A stretch of DNA of 7,545 nucleotides from Bacteroidota bacterium (GTDB lineage: Bacteria; Bacteroidota; Bacteroidia; Chitinophagales; Chitinophagaceae), in the NCBI GenBank assembly GCA_023427575.1, contig JAEZAY010000295.1, positions 1-7,545 on the forward strand, in the 5' to 3' direction. The notes beneath the pieces were generated by a model. It saw only the letters and a program-made list of their open reading frames with translations. It was not told the origin of the DNA and made no database searches. Shown piece by piece: positions 1-6,149 of this stretch. The number at the start of each line of letters is the position of its first letter. Positions within the stretch are counted from its first letter, which is position 1. A program made the translations under genes and the position numbers.

Positions 1-13
1 CGCTAAACCTTAC

Positions 14-33
14 CGTAAATCCTAAAATTTACG
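14..33 (-). other. Leader inverted repeat downstream of boxA
   Basis: A perfect 7-bp inverted repeat, cgtaaat / atttacg, with a 6-base loop lies 17 bases after the last boxA on the minus strand. In an rRNA leader such a hairpin could take part in pre-16S folding or processing. Only the repeat is seen; the role is inferred. Confidence 0.35.
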
Positions 34-49
34 TACTGTTACTTCCAAT

Positions 50-61
50 CTATCAAAGAAC
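50..61 (-). promoter_or_regulatory. boxA-like antitermination element, module P1
   Basis: The minus strand reads GTTCTTTGATAG, matching the boxA motif of rRNA leaders (E. coli TGCTCTTTAACA; Bacteroidota commonly GTTCTTTGA). boxA in nascent RNA binds NusB-S10 and prevents Rho-dependent termination of untranslated rRNA. It lies about 40 bp downstream of the P1 -7 box and is the copy nearest the presumed 16S gene. It is the best match to the motif among the four copies. Confidence 0.7.
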
Positions 62-78
62 TTATCAGGCTGTTCCAG

Positions 79-99
79 CCTCCACTTTTCGAGCGGAGG
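79..99 (-). other. Hairpin just downstream of the P1 -7 box
   Basis: On the minus strand the arms CCTCCGCT and AGTGGAGG pair over 8 bp, counting one G-T (G-U in RNA) pair, around a CGAAA loop. The pairing is better in minus-strand RNA than in plus-strand RNA, which agrees with leftward transcription. Equivalent hairpins with different stem bases follow the P3 and P4 boxes. Confidence 0.5.
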
Positions 100-100
100 G

Positions 101-132
101 CAAAGTTACAGACCTTTTTATTTCCCGACTAA
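101..132 (-). promoter_or_regulatory. rRNA-type promoter P1 (most proximal)
   Basis: On the minus strand the -7 box is TAACTTTG (101-108) and a -33-like TTAG (129-132) lies exactly 20 bp upstream. This fits the Bacteroidota sigma consensus TTTG-N19-21-TAnnTTTG, with a weak -33. It is the last promoter before the presumed 16S gene. Confidence 0.7.
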
Positions 133-180
133 TTTTTACAACTTTTTTTGATCTTTTTAAGAACCAAAACCAGCGAAAAA

Positions 181-193
181 CTTATCAATGAAC
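181..193 (-). promoter_or_regulatory. boxA-like element, module P2
   Basis: The minus strand reads GTTCATTGATAAG, one substitution away from GTTCTTTGATAAG at the equivalent place in module P1. It lies about 22 bp downstream of the P2 -7 box. Confidence 0.5.
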
Positions 194-214
194 TTTCTGT
201 ATTTTTTCGGAGTG

Positions 215-246
215 CAAAGATACGATGATTTCATTTCACCACCTAA
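215..246 (-). promoter_or_regulatory. rRNA-type promoter P2
   Basis: On the minus strand the -7 box TATCTTTG (215-222) is a perfect consensus match, and TTAG (243-246) lies 20 bp upstream, the same -33 variant and spacing as P1. The hairpin seen after the other three boxes is essentially lost here (about 3 bp on the minus strand). Confidence 0.7.
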
Positions 247-297
247 TTTTTCTGCATTTATTTAACCGGAAATTTTGTTGCCAAACACCTGTTAACT

Positions 298-308
298 CCT
301 TAAAGAAC
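298..308 (-). promoter_or_regulatory. boxA-like element, module P3
   Basis: The minus strand reads GTTCTTTAAGG, very close to the bacterial boxA core (CTTTAA). It lies about 24 bp downstream of the P3 -7 box, immediately after the P3 hairpin. Confidence 0.5.
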
Positions 309-309
309 A

Positions 310-328
310 CTGGTTTATTTCAAACCGG
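310..328 (-). other. Hairpin just downstream of the P3 -7 box
   Basis: Minus-strand arms GGTTT and AAACC form 5 bp around a GAAAT loop; beyond one C-A mismatch a further C-G pair is possible. The stem bases differ from the P1 and P4 hairpins but the position and GAA-containing loop are the same. Confidence 0.4.
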
Positions 329-331
329 CGG

Positions 332-362
332 CGAAGATAGGACGCTTCTGATTCACCACAAA
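332..362 (-). promoter_or_regulatory. rRNA-type promoter P3
   Basis: On the minus strand the -7 box is TATCTTCG (332-339), one base off consensus, and a perfect -33 TTTG (359-362) lies 19 bp upstream. The better -33 may offset the weaker -7. Confidence 0.6.
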
Positions 363-444
363 ATCTTTTCGCAAAAAACCGGAATATTTTTAAAATATTT
401 CCGGAAACTTACCCTCTTCCCTTTTCTCTTTCAGCCTTGTTTAA

Positions 445-455
445 TTTCGAAGAAC
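445..455 (-). promoter_or_regulatory. boxA-like element, module P4
   Basis: The minus strand reads GTTCTTCGAAA, one base from GTTCTTTGAAA. It follows the P4 hairpin by three bases, so the order promoter, hairpin, boxA is kept. Confidence 0.5.
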
Positions 456-458
456 TAT

Positions 459-473
459 CCGTTTTTCAAACGG
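459..473 (-). other. Hairpin just downstream of the P4 -7 box
   Basis: A perfect 6-bp inverted repeat, CCGTTT / AAACGG on the minus strand, closes a three-base GAA loop. It begins five bases after the -7 box, close to the expected transcription start. Confidence 0.5.
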
Positions 474-477
474 GCTG

Positions 478-509
478 CAAAGATAAGGTTGCAACATTCA
501 TCAGCCAAG
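478..509 (-). promoter_or_regulatory. rRNA-type promoter P4 (most distal)
   Basis: On the minus strand the -7 box TATCTTTG (478-485) is a perfect consensus match, with CTTG (TTG at 506-508) 20 bp upstream. It lies only 27 bp beyond the truA stop codon, so truA transcripts would run straight into the array unless terminated. Confidence 0.7.
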
Positions 510-535
510 TTTTTTCAGTAAAAACCTTAAAATAA

Positions 536-1315
536 TCATTCTCTTTCACTCAAACCCGCATTGGTAGCCCTTATGTCAAAAACCGATTCCGGATAATCTA
601 CCCTTTCCAAGGTCAATCCCTTGCCCGGGACCGAAAAATCCGCCCTGCCCGGATCACCCGAAGCTAATATGGAACTCAATTGATCCAGTTCCAGTTTTCC
701 TCTTCCTATCAGCAACATTGTTCCTACCAGTCCCCGTACCATGCCGCGTAAGAACCGGTTGGACCGCACCTTATATATATAGGAGTTACCCGCCCGTTGC
801 CATTCGCTTTCCTGCACATTACACAAAAAGGTTTTAACCTGAGTATTGCGTTTAGAAAAGGTTTTGAAATCATGCCTTCCTAAAAAATAGCCGGCAGCCT
901 TCTGCAACCTGTCAAAATCCAGGGAGTAAGGAAAATAGTAACCGGTTTCAAATTCAAATGGATCTTTAAATGTGTATACCCGATACTGATAGCTGCGTGC
1001 GATCGCATCAAAACGGCAGTGCGCTCGGGCATTCACCTGTTTCAGGGAAATTACAGCAAGATCCTGCGGAAGCATCGCGTTAATATTATAAACCAGGCCA
1101 GGATTTAATAGTGCCGGAGAGTCAAAATGAAAATAATTCTGCCGGGCATGGACTCCCGCATCCGTGCGAGAAGAACCGGTGAGCTCGACGGCACCACGGA
1201 ATAGAATCGCCAGTACCCTTTCCAGTTCGCCCTGAATGCTTTTAGCATTTTGCTGAATCTGAAAGCCTGCATACCGAGCGCCGAGGTAACGTACTTCGAG
1301 AAAATATCGGAACAT
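536..1315 (-). CDS. truA: tRNA pseudouridine(38-40) synthase TruA
   Basis: This 259-residue cytoplasmic enzyme (E. coli TruA has 270) converts uridines 38-40 of the tRNA anticodon arm to pseudouridine. The catalytic aspartate is D52 in the conserved GSSRTDAGVHARQ stretch (48-60). Other family landmarks are RFDAIARSYQYRVY (101-114), GRHDFKTFSK (146-155), NRFLRGMVRGLVGTML (186-201) and GLTLERVDYP (233-242). The protein is full length with no frameshift. The ATG start gives the family's usual N-terminus (FRYFLEVRYLGARYAGFQ). It lies 15 nt downstream of the DUF4476 gene on the same strand, so the two probably share a transcript. No terminator hairpin is visible between its stop codon and the rRNA-type promoters immediately downstream. 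Confidence 0.96.
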   Translation of the reverse strand: MFRYFLEVRYLGARYAGFQIQQNAKSIQGELERVLAILFRGAVELTGSSRTDAGVHARQNYFHFDSPALLNPGLVYNINAMLPQDLAVISLKQVNARAHCRFDAIARSYQYRVYTFKDPFEFETGYYFPYSLDFDRLQKAAGYFLGRHDFKTFSKRNTQVKTFLCNVQESEWQRAGNSYIYKVRSNRFLRGMVRGLVGTMLLIGRGKLELDQLSSILASGDPGRADFSVPGKGLTLERVDYPESVFDIRATNAGLSERE

Positions 1316-1330
1316 CTGAGAATTGGAAGA

Positions 1331-2617
1331 TCAGGCCCTGGTTAGAACTCTGAATCGGGTTATATAAAAAGAGTCATTTAAATGCGTGGATAAAGTCCTG
1401 AAATTACCGGAATCTGAAACGAAAGGATATGCGGCTTCAAATAATAAAAAACGGCCCTCGTCTGTGGCGAACAATTCCGTTAGCGCCGCGATCTGCCTGG
1501 TTGTAAAACACATGTTGCGGAAAGTCTTCTTCGCCGCAATGATCTTGTCTTCCAGTTTGTCTGACTTTAAAATCGCTACCCTTAATTTGTCGAGATCGGA
1601 TTCAGTAGCAAAATTTCTGCAATCGGAATTGATCATTATTATTCCGGAAGATTGCGCCACCGAATCGGATTCTATCACTGCCGGCAATACTGCTTCCCGT
1701 CCGGAAAGCGGATTGCTGTTTTCAGCCTGAACATTTCCATTAACTGCCTGCTTTAAATCCGGTTGCATCACTTCATCCTTTGCAAGGGGAATGAGAATGG
1801 AGATACTATCCATGCCCCCGGCGCTCTTGTCAAGATACAAACGTTCAATATTATCTTCAGTCCTTCGCTCGTAAGCCAGACGAAGTTCAGGGTTCGAAAC
1901 CAAATCATTCACCTGGGCCCTCCCGGAATCGGGGATGGCATTTTGAGTGGATCCGGCTATGGCCTCACGTTGATTGATAGACGCAGATTCAGGTTTGTTT
2001 TCTATTTCCCGTGCTGTTGTATTGTTATCTGGCGTGGATGCCAGCGTAATGCTATCTGTACGCTTAACTTCTTCCTGACTTATGGTTTGAGCGGCCGTAC
2101 GTTCCGCTTCCGCTTTGACCGTTTCAGTTTTTACTGCCGGTGGCACCGTTTCTTTAGCCGTACGGAAAACCGTTTTGTATAACACGCTGGAATCATTTAC
2201 CACCCCGGCCATCAGTTTTGAAAACGGATCAGTTCGCGGGGGATCCGAATGGCTGCTGCCGCCAGGATTACCGGCATTCCGTGATTTTATAATTTCCATT
2301 GATTGCCAGTCGAACAGGATCCAGCCATCGGCGGGCAGATTTTTGAAATCGAAACCCCGGTCTTTGCCAGCAATTTTCACCGGAAACACCGATTCTTTGT
2401 TCTGGTTGCCCGCCATGCCTATAAATAACGTATAAGTGCTGTCTTTCAATCCGGAAATTACCAGATGACCAAAGGAAGAAGAAGAAAAAATAGTATCGTT
2501 TGTACGAATATAAAATGGAACATTTTTATCTGACTGAATAAACAGATAATAAGATTGTTGCGAAAACAAACTCAGGCTACACCATAACAGTACAGATAAA
2601 AAGACCGTTTTTTTCAT
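1331..2617 (-). CDS. Secreted DUF4476-domain protein
   Basis: This 428-residue protein has no known biochemical function. Residues 1-20 look like a signal peptide (MKKTVFLSVLLWCSLSLFSQ), so it is probably exported to the periplasm or surface. Residues 21-110 form a compact, apparently beta-rich N-terminal region (YYLFIQSDKNVPFYIR, LKDSTYTLFIG, DRGFDFKN, GWILFDWQ) of a type I recall from similar Bacteroidota proteins. Residues 112-325 are a polar, Ser/Thr/Glu/Ala-rich linker with little sign of fold. Residues 330-425 match DUF4476: SDCRNFATESDLDKLR, CFTTRQIAALTELF, AAYPFVSDSGNF, YITRF. C333 and C370 could form a disulfide. The ATG start is supported by the signal peptide directly after it. It is the first gene of a likely operon with truA and is divergent from the aminopeptidase gene. 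Confidence 0.85.
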   Translation of the reverse strand: MKKTVFLSVLLWCSLSLFSQQSYYLFIQSDKNVPFYIRTNDTIFSSSSFGHLVISGLKDSTYTLFIGMAGNQNKESVFPVKIAGKDRGFDFKNLPADGWILFDWQSMEIIKSRNAGNPGGSSHSDPPRTDPFSKLMAGVVNDSSVLYKTVFRTAKETVPPAVKTETVKAEAERTAAQTISQEEVKRTDSITLASTPDNNTTAREIENKPESASINQREAIAGSTQNAIPDSGRAQVNDLVSNPELRLAYERRTEDNIERLYLDKSAGGMDSISILIPLAKDEVMQPDLKQAVNGNVQAENSNPLSGREAVLPAVIESDSVAQSSGIIMINSDCRNFATESDLDKLRVAILKSDKLEDKIIAAKKTFRNMCFTTRQIAALTELFATDEGRFLLFEAAYPFVSDSGNFRTLSTHLNDSFYITRFRVLTRA

Positions 2618-2639
2618 TCCGGATCAGATTCATGTTTAG

Positions 2640-2647
2640 CAAATCTA
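2640..2647 (-). promoter_or_regulatory. Putative -7 box of the DUF4476-truA operon
   Basis: The minus strand reads TAGATTTG, a perfect TAnnTTTG match, ending 22 nt before the DUF4476 start codon. No good -33 TTTG is present 19-21 bp upstream (the area is TTCATTTTCC), so support rests on the -7 box and its position. Confidence 0.45.
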
Positions 2648-2673
2648 CTTATTTGAACCTCAGGAAAATGAAT

Positions 2674-2709
2674 TTTGGCAAATATTAAGTAAAGCCCAAC
2701 CTATCTTTG
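2674..2709 (+). promoter_or_regulatory. Putative promoter of the M1 aminopeptidase gene
   Basis: TATCTTTG (2702-2709) is a perfect Bacteroidota -7 box, ending 17 nt before the ATG. TTTG at 2674-2677 is a candidate -33 box, but the 24-bp spacing is longer than the usual 19-21. Expected leader length is only about ten bases. Confidence 0.6.
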
Positions 2710-2726
2710 GTTCATAAATATTCATC

Positions 2727-5228
2727 ATGAAGAAACTTTTTCTTTTCTTTTCATTTTCAATATTCCTGATGGTTTCTGCCCAGGATCCATTGGCAAAAGC
2801 GGATACCAGCTGGAAAAAAGAATACCAGGCCACCGCCGAGCGAATCAACAACCTTGTTCATACGAAAGTTGATGCCAGATTTGATTTTCAGAAAGCATAC
2901 ATGTATGGAAAGGTCTGGATCACGCTTACACCGCATTTCTATCCTACCGACAGTTTAAAGCTGGATGCCAAAGGGATGGAAATTAAAGAGCTTGCACTGG
3001 TAAAATCCGGTAAAAAACTCCCCTTAAAATATACATACGATGGAATGGAGCTGGACATTAATCTGGACCGTACATACACCAGGGGCGAAAAATACCAGGT
3101 ATACATCGATTATATTTCCAAGCCCGATGAGTATAAAGGGAAAGGAAGTGCAGCCATTTCCGATGCGAAAGGTTTGTATTTCATTAATCCCCGGGGCGAA
3201 GAAAAAAATAAACCAACCCAAATCTGGACCCAGGGCGAAACAGAGGCAACTTCGGTTTGGTGCCCTACCATCGATAAACCAAATCAACGCACCACTCAGG
3301 AACTGTCGATGACCGTTCCTTCGAAATTCGTGACCTTATCAAATGGTAAACTTGTATCACAAAAGAAAAATTCCGATGGTACAAGAACGGATTCCTGGAA
3401 GATGGATCTTCCTCATGCGCCCTATCTGTTTTTTATGGGTGCCGGTGAATTTTCCATCGTAAAAGATTCGTATAAAGGAAAGGAAGTGAGTTATTATGTA
3501 GAAAAAGAATATGCTCCGGTTGCCCGGAAGATCTTTGGGAACACACCAGAAATGATGGGCTATTTTTCGAAAATTCTCGGCATTGAATATCCGTGGAACA
3601 AGTACGCTCAGCTGGTGGGCAGAGATTATGTAAGCGGCGCAATGGAAAACACAACCGCCGTTATTCACCAGCAAACAGCTCAGCAGGACGCGCGAGAACT
3701 GGTTGATGGAAATGTTTGGGAAGGAACCATCGCACATGAATTGTTCCATCACTGGTTTGGGAACCTGGTTACTACCGAAAGCTGGGGCAACCTTACCTTA
3801 AACGAATCTTTTGCCAATTACAGCGAAACGCTATGGGAGCAGTACAAGTATGGCAAAGATGCCGGCGATGATCAGAATTATAAGGATATGCAGGGTTATC
3901 TTCTAAGTCAGAGTAATCATAAAGATCTTGTTCGCTTTTACTATTCCGATAAGGAAGACATGTTTGATGCAGTAAGCTATAATAAGGGCGGCAGGATATT
4001 ACATATGCTTCGGAATTATGTTGGCGATAGCGCCTTTTTTAAATCACTGAACCTGTTTTTGACAAACAACAGGTTTAAAGCAGCTGAATCGCATCAGCTC
4101 CGCCTTGCTTTTGAGGAAGTAACCGGCAAAGACCTGAACTGGTTTTGGAATCAGTGGTATTTTGGAGCCGGGCATCCCAAACTGACCATTGATTATGTCT
4201 ACGATGATCAGGGTAAAAATGTAAAGATGGTGGTAAAACAAAGCCAGCCAGAGCAAATCTTCCGATTACCGGTAGCTATTGACATTTATAATGGCAGTAA
4301 AAAAACCCGGTACAATCGCTGGATTTCGAAGCCGGTTGACACCCTGTATTTCAATTATGAAACCAGGCCTGACCTGATCAATTTTGATGGCGATAAAATT
4401 CTGCTTGCTGAAAAGAATGACAACAAAAGCCTGGAGAATTATCTTTACCAGTATGAACATGCCGGCCTATACCTGGACCGCAGAGAAGCAATTGATGCCG
4501 CAGCCAAAGCCCCGGAGAATTTGGCCGCTTCCCGGCTGCTTATTTCAGCACTGAATGATAAATTCAGCGGATTAAGACTTCATGCGCTTTCCAAGCTGGA
4601 TATGAATAATCCCGGGCTACGGGAAAAAGCGGATCCGGTAATTGCCAAACTGGCAAGCACCGAAAATAACGCATTGGTAAAAAGTGAGGCGATTTCCCTG
4701 CTGGGCACATATGCCGATGAGAAGTATAAACCGATTTTTGAAAAAGGAGTCAGCGATTCTTCCTATTCTGTTGCGGGATCTTCGCTGGAAGCGCTTGCCC
4801 AGGTAGATAGCAGTTCAGCCCTTTCTTTAGCAAGGCAATTAATGAAGCATCCTGCTAATGGGAAGCTGGCGGAAGCGATTGCCACTGTTTTGATTATGGC
4901 CGGCGATGAATCGGGGTTTGACCTGATGGCCAACCGATTTGGTGGCCTGGCACTTTCAGACGCGAAAGTCAATTTATTGGTTCCTTTTATTCAAACGATT
5001 GTGCAGGTAAAGGATACCGAAAAAGTAAAAAGAGGGATTGACCTGATTGTTGAATTCAGAAATCAGATTCCGGAACAGTATGGCTGGACTCCCGCCATTA
5101 ATGAAATGATGAAAAACATTATAAAAGCGAAAGAAAGAGCGGTGGGCAGCGGCCTCAATGCCGAAGAGTTCCGTGAACAATCGGATTATATAAACCAGAA
5201 AATAAATTCCGAACGAAAAGCATTTTAA
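2727..5228 (+). CDS. Exported M1-family zinc aminopeptidase
   Basis: This 833-residue metallopeptidase removes N-terminal amino acids from peptides. Residues 1-18 are a signal peptide, with likely cleavage at VSA|QD, so it acts outside the cytoplasm, presumably on imported or scavenged peptides. The N-terminal beta domain spans roughly 40-245. The catalytic domain has the substrate-binding GAMEN motif at 304-308, zinc ligands H337, H341 and E360 in HELFHH-X17-NE (the HEXXH-X18-E signature, general base E338) and the likely catalytic tyrosine Y418 in AVSYNKGG. A beta region follows (about 485-560), then an alpha-helical HEAT-like C-terminal part (about 585-805). All catalytic residues are present. 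It shows no type IX secretion tail. It has its own promoter and terminator and so appears monocistronic. The exact substrate preference cannot be read from the sequence. Confidence 0.95.
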   Translation: MKKLFLFFSFSIFLMVSAQDPLAKADTSWKKEYQATAERINNLVHTKVDARFDFQKAYMYGKVWITLTPHFYPTDSLKLDAKGMEIKELALVKSGKKLPLKYTYDGMELDINLDRTYTRGEKYQVYIDYISKPDEYKGKGSAAISDAKGLYFINPRGEEKNKPTQIWTQGETEATSVWCPTIDKPNQRTTQELSMTVPSKFVTLSNGKLVSQKKNSDGTRTDSWKMDLPHAPYLFFMGAGEFSIVKDSYKGKEVSYYVEKEYAPVARKIFGNTPEMMGYFSKILGIEYPWNKYAQLVGRDYVSGAMENTTAVIHQQTAQQDARELVDGNVWEGTIAHELFHHWFGNLVTTESWGNLTLNESFANYSETLWEQYKYGKDAGDDQNYKDMQGYLLSQSNHKDLVRFYYSDKEDMFDAVSYNKGGRILHMLRNYVGDSAFFKSLNLFLTNNRFKAAESHQLRLAFEEVTGKDLNWFWNQWYFGAGHPKLTIDYVYDDQGKNVKMVVKQSQPEQIFRLPVAIDIYNGSKKTRYNRWISKPVDTLYFNYETRPDLINFDGDKILLAEKNDNKSLENYLYQYEHAGLYLDRREAIDAAAKAPENLAASRLLISALNDKFSGLRLHALSKLDMNNPGLREKADPVIAKLASTENNALVKSEAISLLGTYADEKYKPIFEKGVSDSSYSVAGSSLEALAQVDSSSALSLARQLMKHPANGKLAEAIATVLIMAGDESGFDLMANRFGGLALSDAKVNLLVPFIQTIVQVKDTEKVKRGIDLIVEFRNQIPEQYGWTPAINEMMKNIIKAKERAVGSGLNAEEFREQSDYINQKINSERKAF

Positions 5229-5241
5229 ACGCGTTCTTTAT

Positions 5242-5271
5242 AAAAAAAGCCAGTGAATACTGGCTTTTTTT
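5242..5271. terminator. Bidirectional intrinsic terminator
   Basis: The stem gccagt (5249-5254) / actggc (5259-5264) closes a GAAT loop. Seven A's precede it and seven T's follow it, so the stem can extend to 13 bp and supplies a T-tract on either strand. It begins 13 bp after the aminopeptidase stop and ends 45 bp before the stop of the convergent TPM gene, and so serves both. Confidence 0.9.
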
Positions 5272-5316
5272 ATTCAATATGAGTATGACTGAATTGTCTG
5301 TCCACTACTAAACCTA

Positions 5317-6138
5317 TTACCAGCTTCCGCTGGCTCCGCCACCGCCACCAAAACCACCGCCGAATCCCCCAAAGCCGCCGCCCCCGCCACCGAAGCCGCC
5401 GCCTCCAAATCCACCGCCACTTCTTCCGCCTCCAAAGCCGCCGGCTCCGGGGAAAAATATGAGCGGCCCAAGCCCGCCACGGTATCCTCTTCTGCTCATA
5501 AATCCGCCCCCGCCTTTCCCTCCGCCACCACGGTTTGCAATCGACATAATTATAATAATTATGAAAATGGCAAAGATGAGCCCGCCGGCAGAGCCTCCGT
5601 CCTTACCACGCTTGCGGTACCCGGCCGGTGCCGAATATTCACCTGCAGCGGCCCGGATAATCGACTCGGTTGCCTGTTCAAAGCCCTGGTAATAATCTTC
5701 GGACCGGAAATTGGGAACTATGTCTGACTGGATAATCTGGTTGGCGGTTATATCGGGGATAGCTCCTTCCAAACCATAGCCGGTTTCAATCCGGATCAAA
5801 CGGTCATCTATAGCCGCAACAATTACGATTCCATTGTTGGTTTCTTTGTTGCCAACACCCCATGTACGTAAAACCTGCAACGCATATTCTTCAATCGGAT
5901 AATTATCGAGGGTTCTGATAGTCAGTACAACAATCTGATTGGAGGTACTGTCATCGTAAGCCACCAGTTTCCGTTCAAGAGCAGCTTCCTGATCAGGACT
6001 CAAAACATTCGCCAGGTCGTTTACCAGCTTTGGAGGATTGGGGCGTGGCGGGATGTTCTGCGCAAAGGAAAATACGGCGGCTATACAAAAAGCAAAAACA
6101 AGTAAACAGACTTTACGCCTGAACAAAGTATCGTTCAT
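5317..6138 (-). CDS. TPM-domain (YgcG-like) membrane protein with Gly-rich tail
   Basis: I place the start at an ATG (6136-6138), giving 273 residues. A TTG five codons upstream (6151-6153) would overlap the previous gene by TTGA and give 278. From the ATG, residues 1-26 are a signal peptide (basic FRRK, then a hydrophobic stretch ending FSFAQ). A TPM domain (PF04536 type) spans about 38-165, including LVNDLANVLSPDQEAALE, NQIVVLTIRTLDNYPIEEYA, NNGIVIVAAIDDRLIRIETGYGLEG and a C-terminal helix. A membrane segment follows at about 186-201, then a tail of roughly 70 residues built of GG, GGF and GGGG units and ending GGASGSW, an ending typical of this family. The TPM domain would face the periplasm. 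Some TPM proteins are reported as phosphatases or photosystem-repair factors; the function here is unknown. It is the last gene of the lemA operon. Confidence 0.88.
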   Translation of the reverse strand: MNDTLFRRKVCLLVFAFCIAAVFSFAQNIPPRPNPPKLVNDLANVLSPDQEAALERKLVAYDDSTSNQIVVLTIRTLDNYPIEEYALQVLRTWGVGNKETNNGIVIVAAIDDRLIRIETGYGLEGAIPDITANQIIQSDIVPNFRSEDYYQGFEQATESIIRAAAGEYSAPAGYRKRGKDGGSAGGLIFAIFIIIIIMSIANRGGGGKGGGGFMSRRGYRGGLGPLIFFPGAGGFGGGRSGGGFGGGGFGGGGGGFGGFGGGFGGGGGASGSW

Positions 6139-6149
6139 TCGATTGTTTT

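Larger units (their letters stand above)
1..535 (-). promoter_or_regulatory. Probable rRNA operon leader with four tandem promoter modules
   Basis: This 535-base stretch has no credible gene. Read on the minus strand it holds four diverged copies of one module, spaced about 114, 117 and 146 bp apart. Each module has a Bacteroidota-type -33/-7 promoter and then a boxA-like GTTCTTTGA element 40-50 bp downstream; three also have a small hairpin just after the -7 box. Multiple promoters plus boxA are the hallmark of ribosomal RNA operon leaders, and the stretch after the last boxA (minus strand, GATTGGAAGTAACAG) resembles the run-up to 16S genes in this phylum. The 16S gene itself would begin left of base 1, so its presence is inferred. 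A tRNA or other stable-RNA operon is the main alternative. Confidence 0.75.

Noticed and set aside
225..521. 98-codon plus-strand open frame in the left non-coding region
   Set aside because: It runs antisense through three promoter modules with their -7, hairpin and boxA elements, has no domain signature, and its composition (many Phe, Lys, Leu, His from AT-rich DNA) looks non-coding.
1763..2182. 139-codon plus-strand frame opposite the DUF4476 gene
   Set aside because: It lies antisense to the low-complexity linker of a gene with a signal peptide and recognisable domain, and has no motif of its own.
5317..5530. GC-rich repetitive tract that might be a tandem repeat or CRISPR-like array
   Set aside because: The repeats are short degenerate glycine codons in frame with a protein tail; there are no fixed-length repeats separated by unique spacers.
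5459..5692. 77-codon plus-strand frame opposite the Gly-rich tail
   Set aside because: Its Pro-rich composition is the antisense shadow of GG-repeat codons in the TPM gene.
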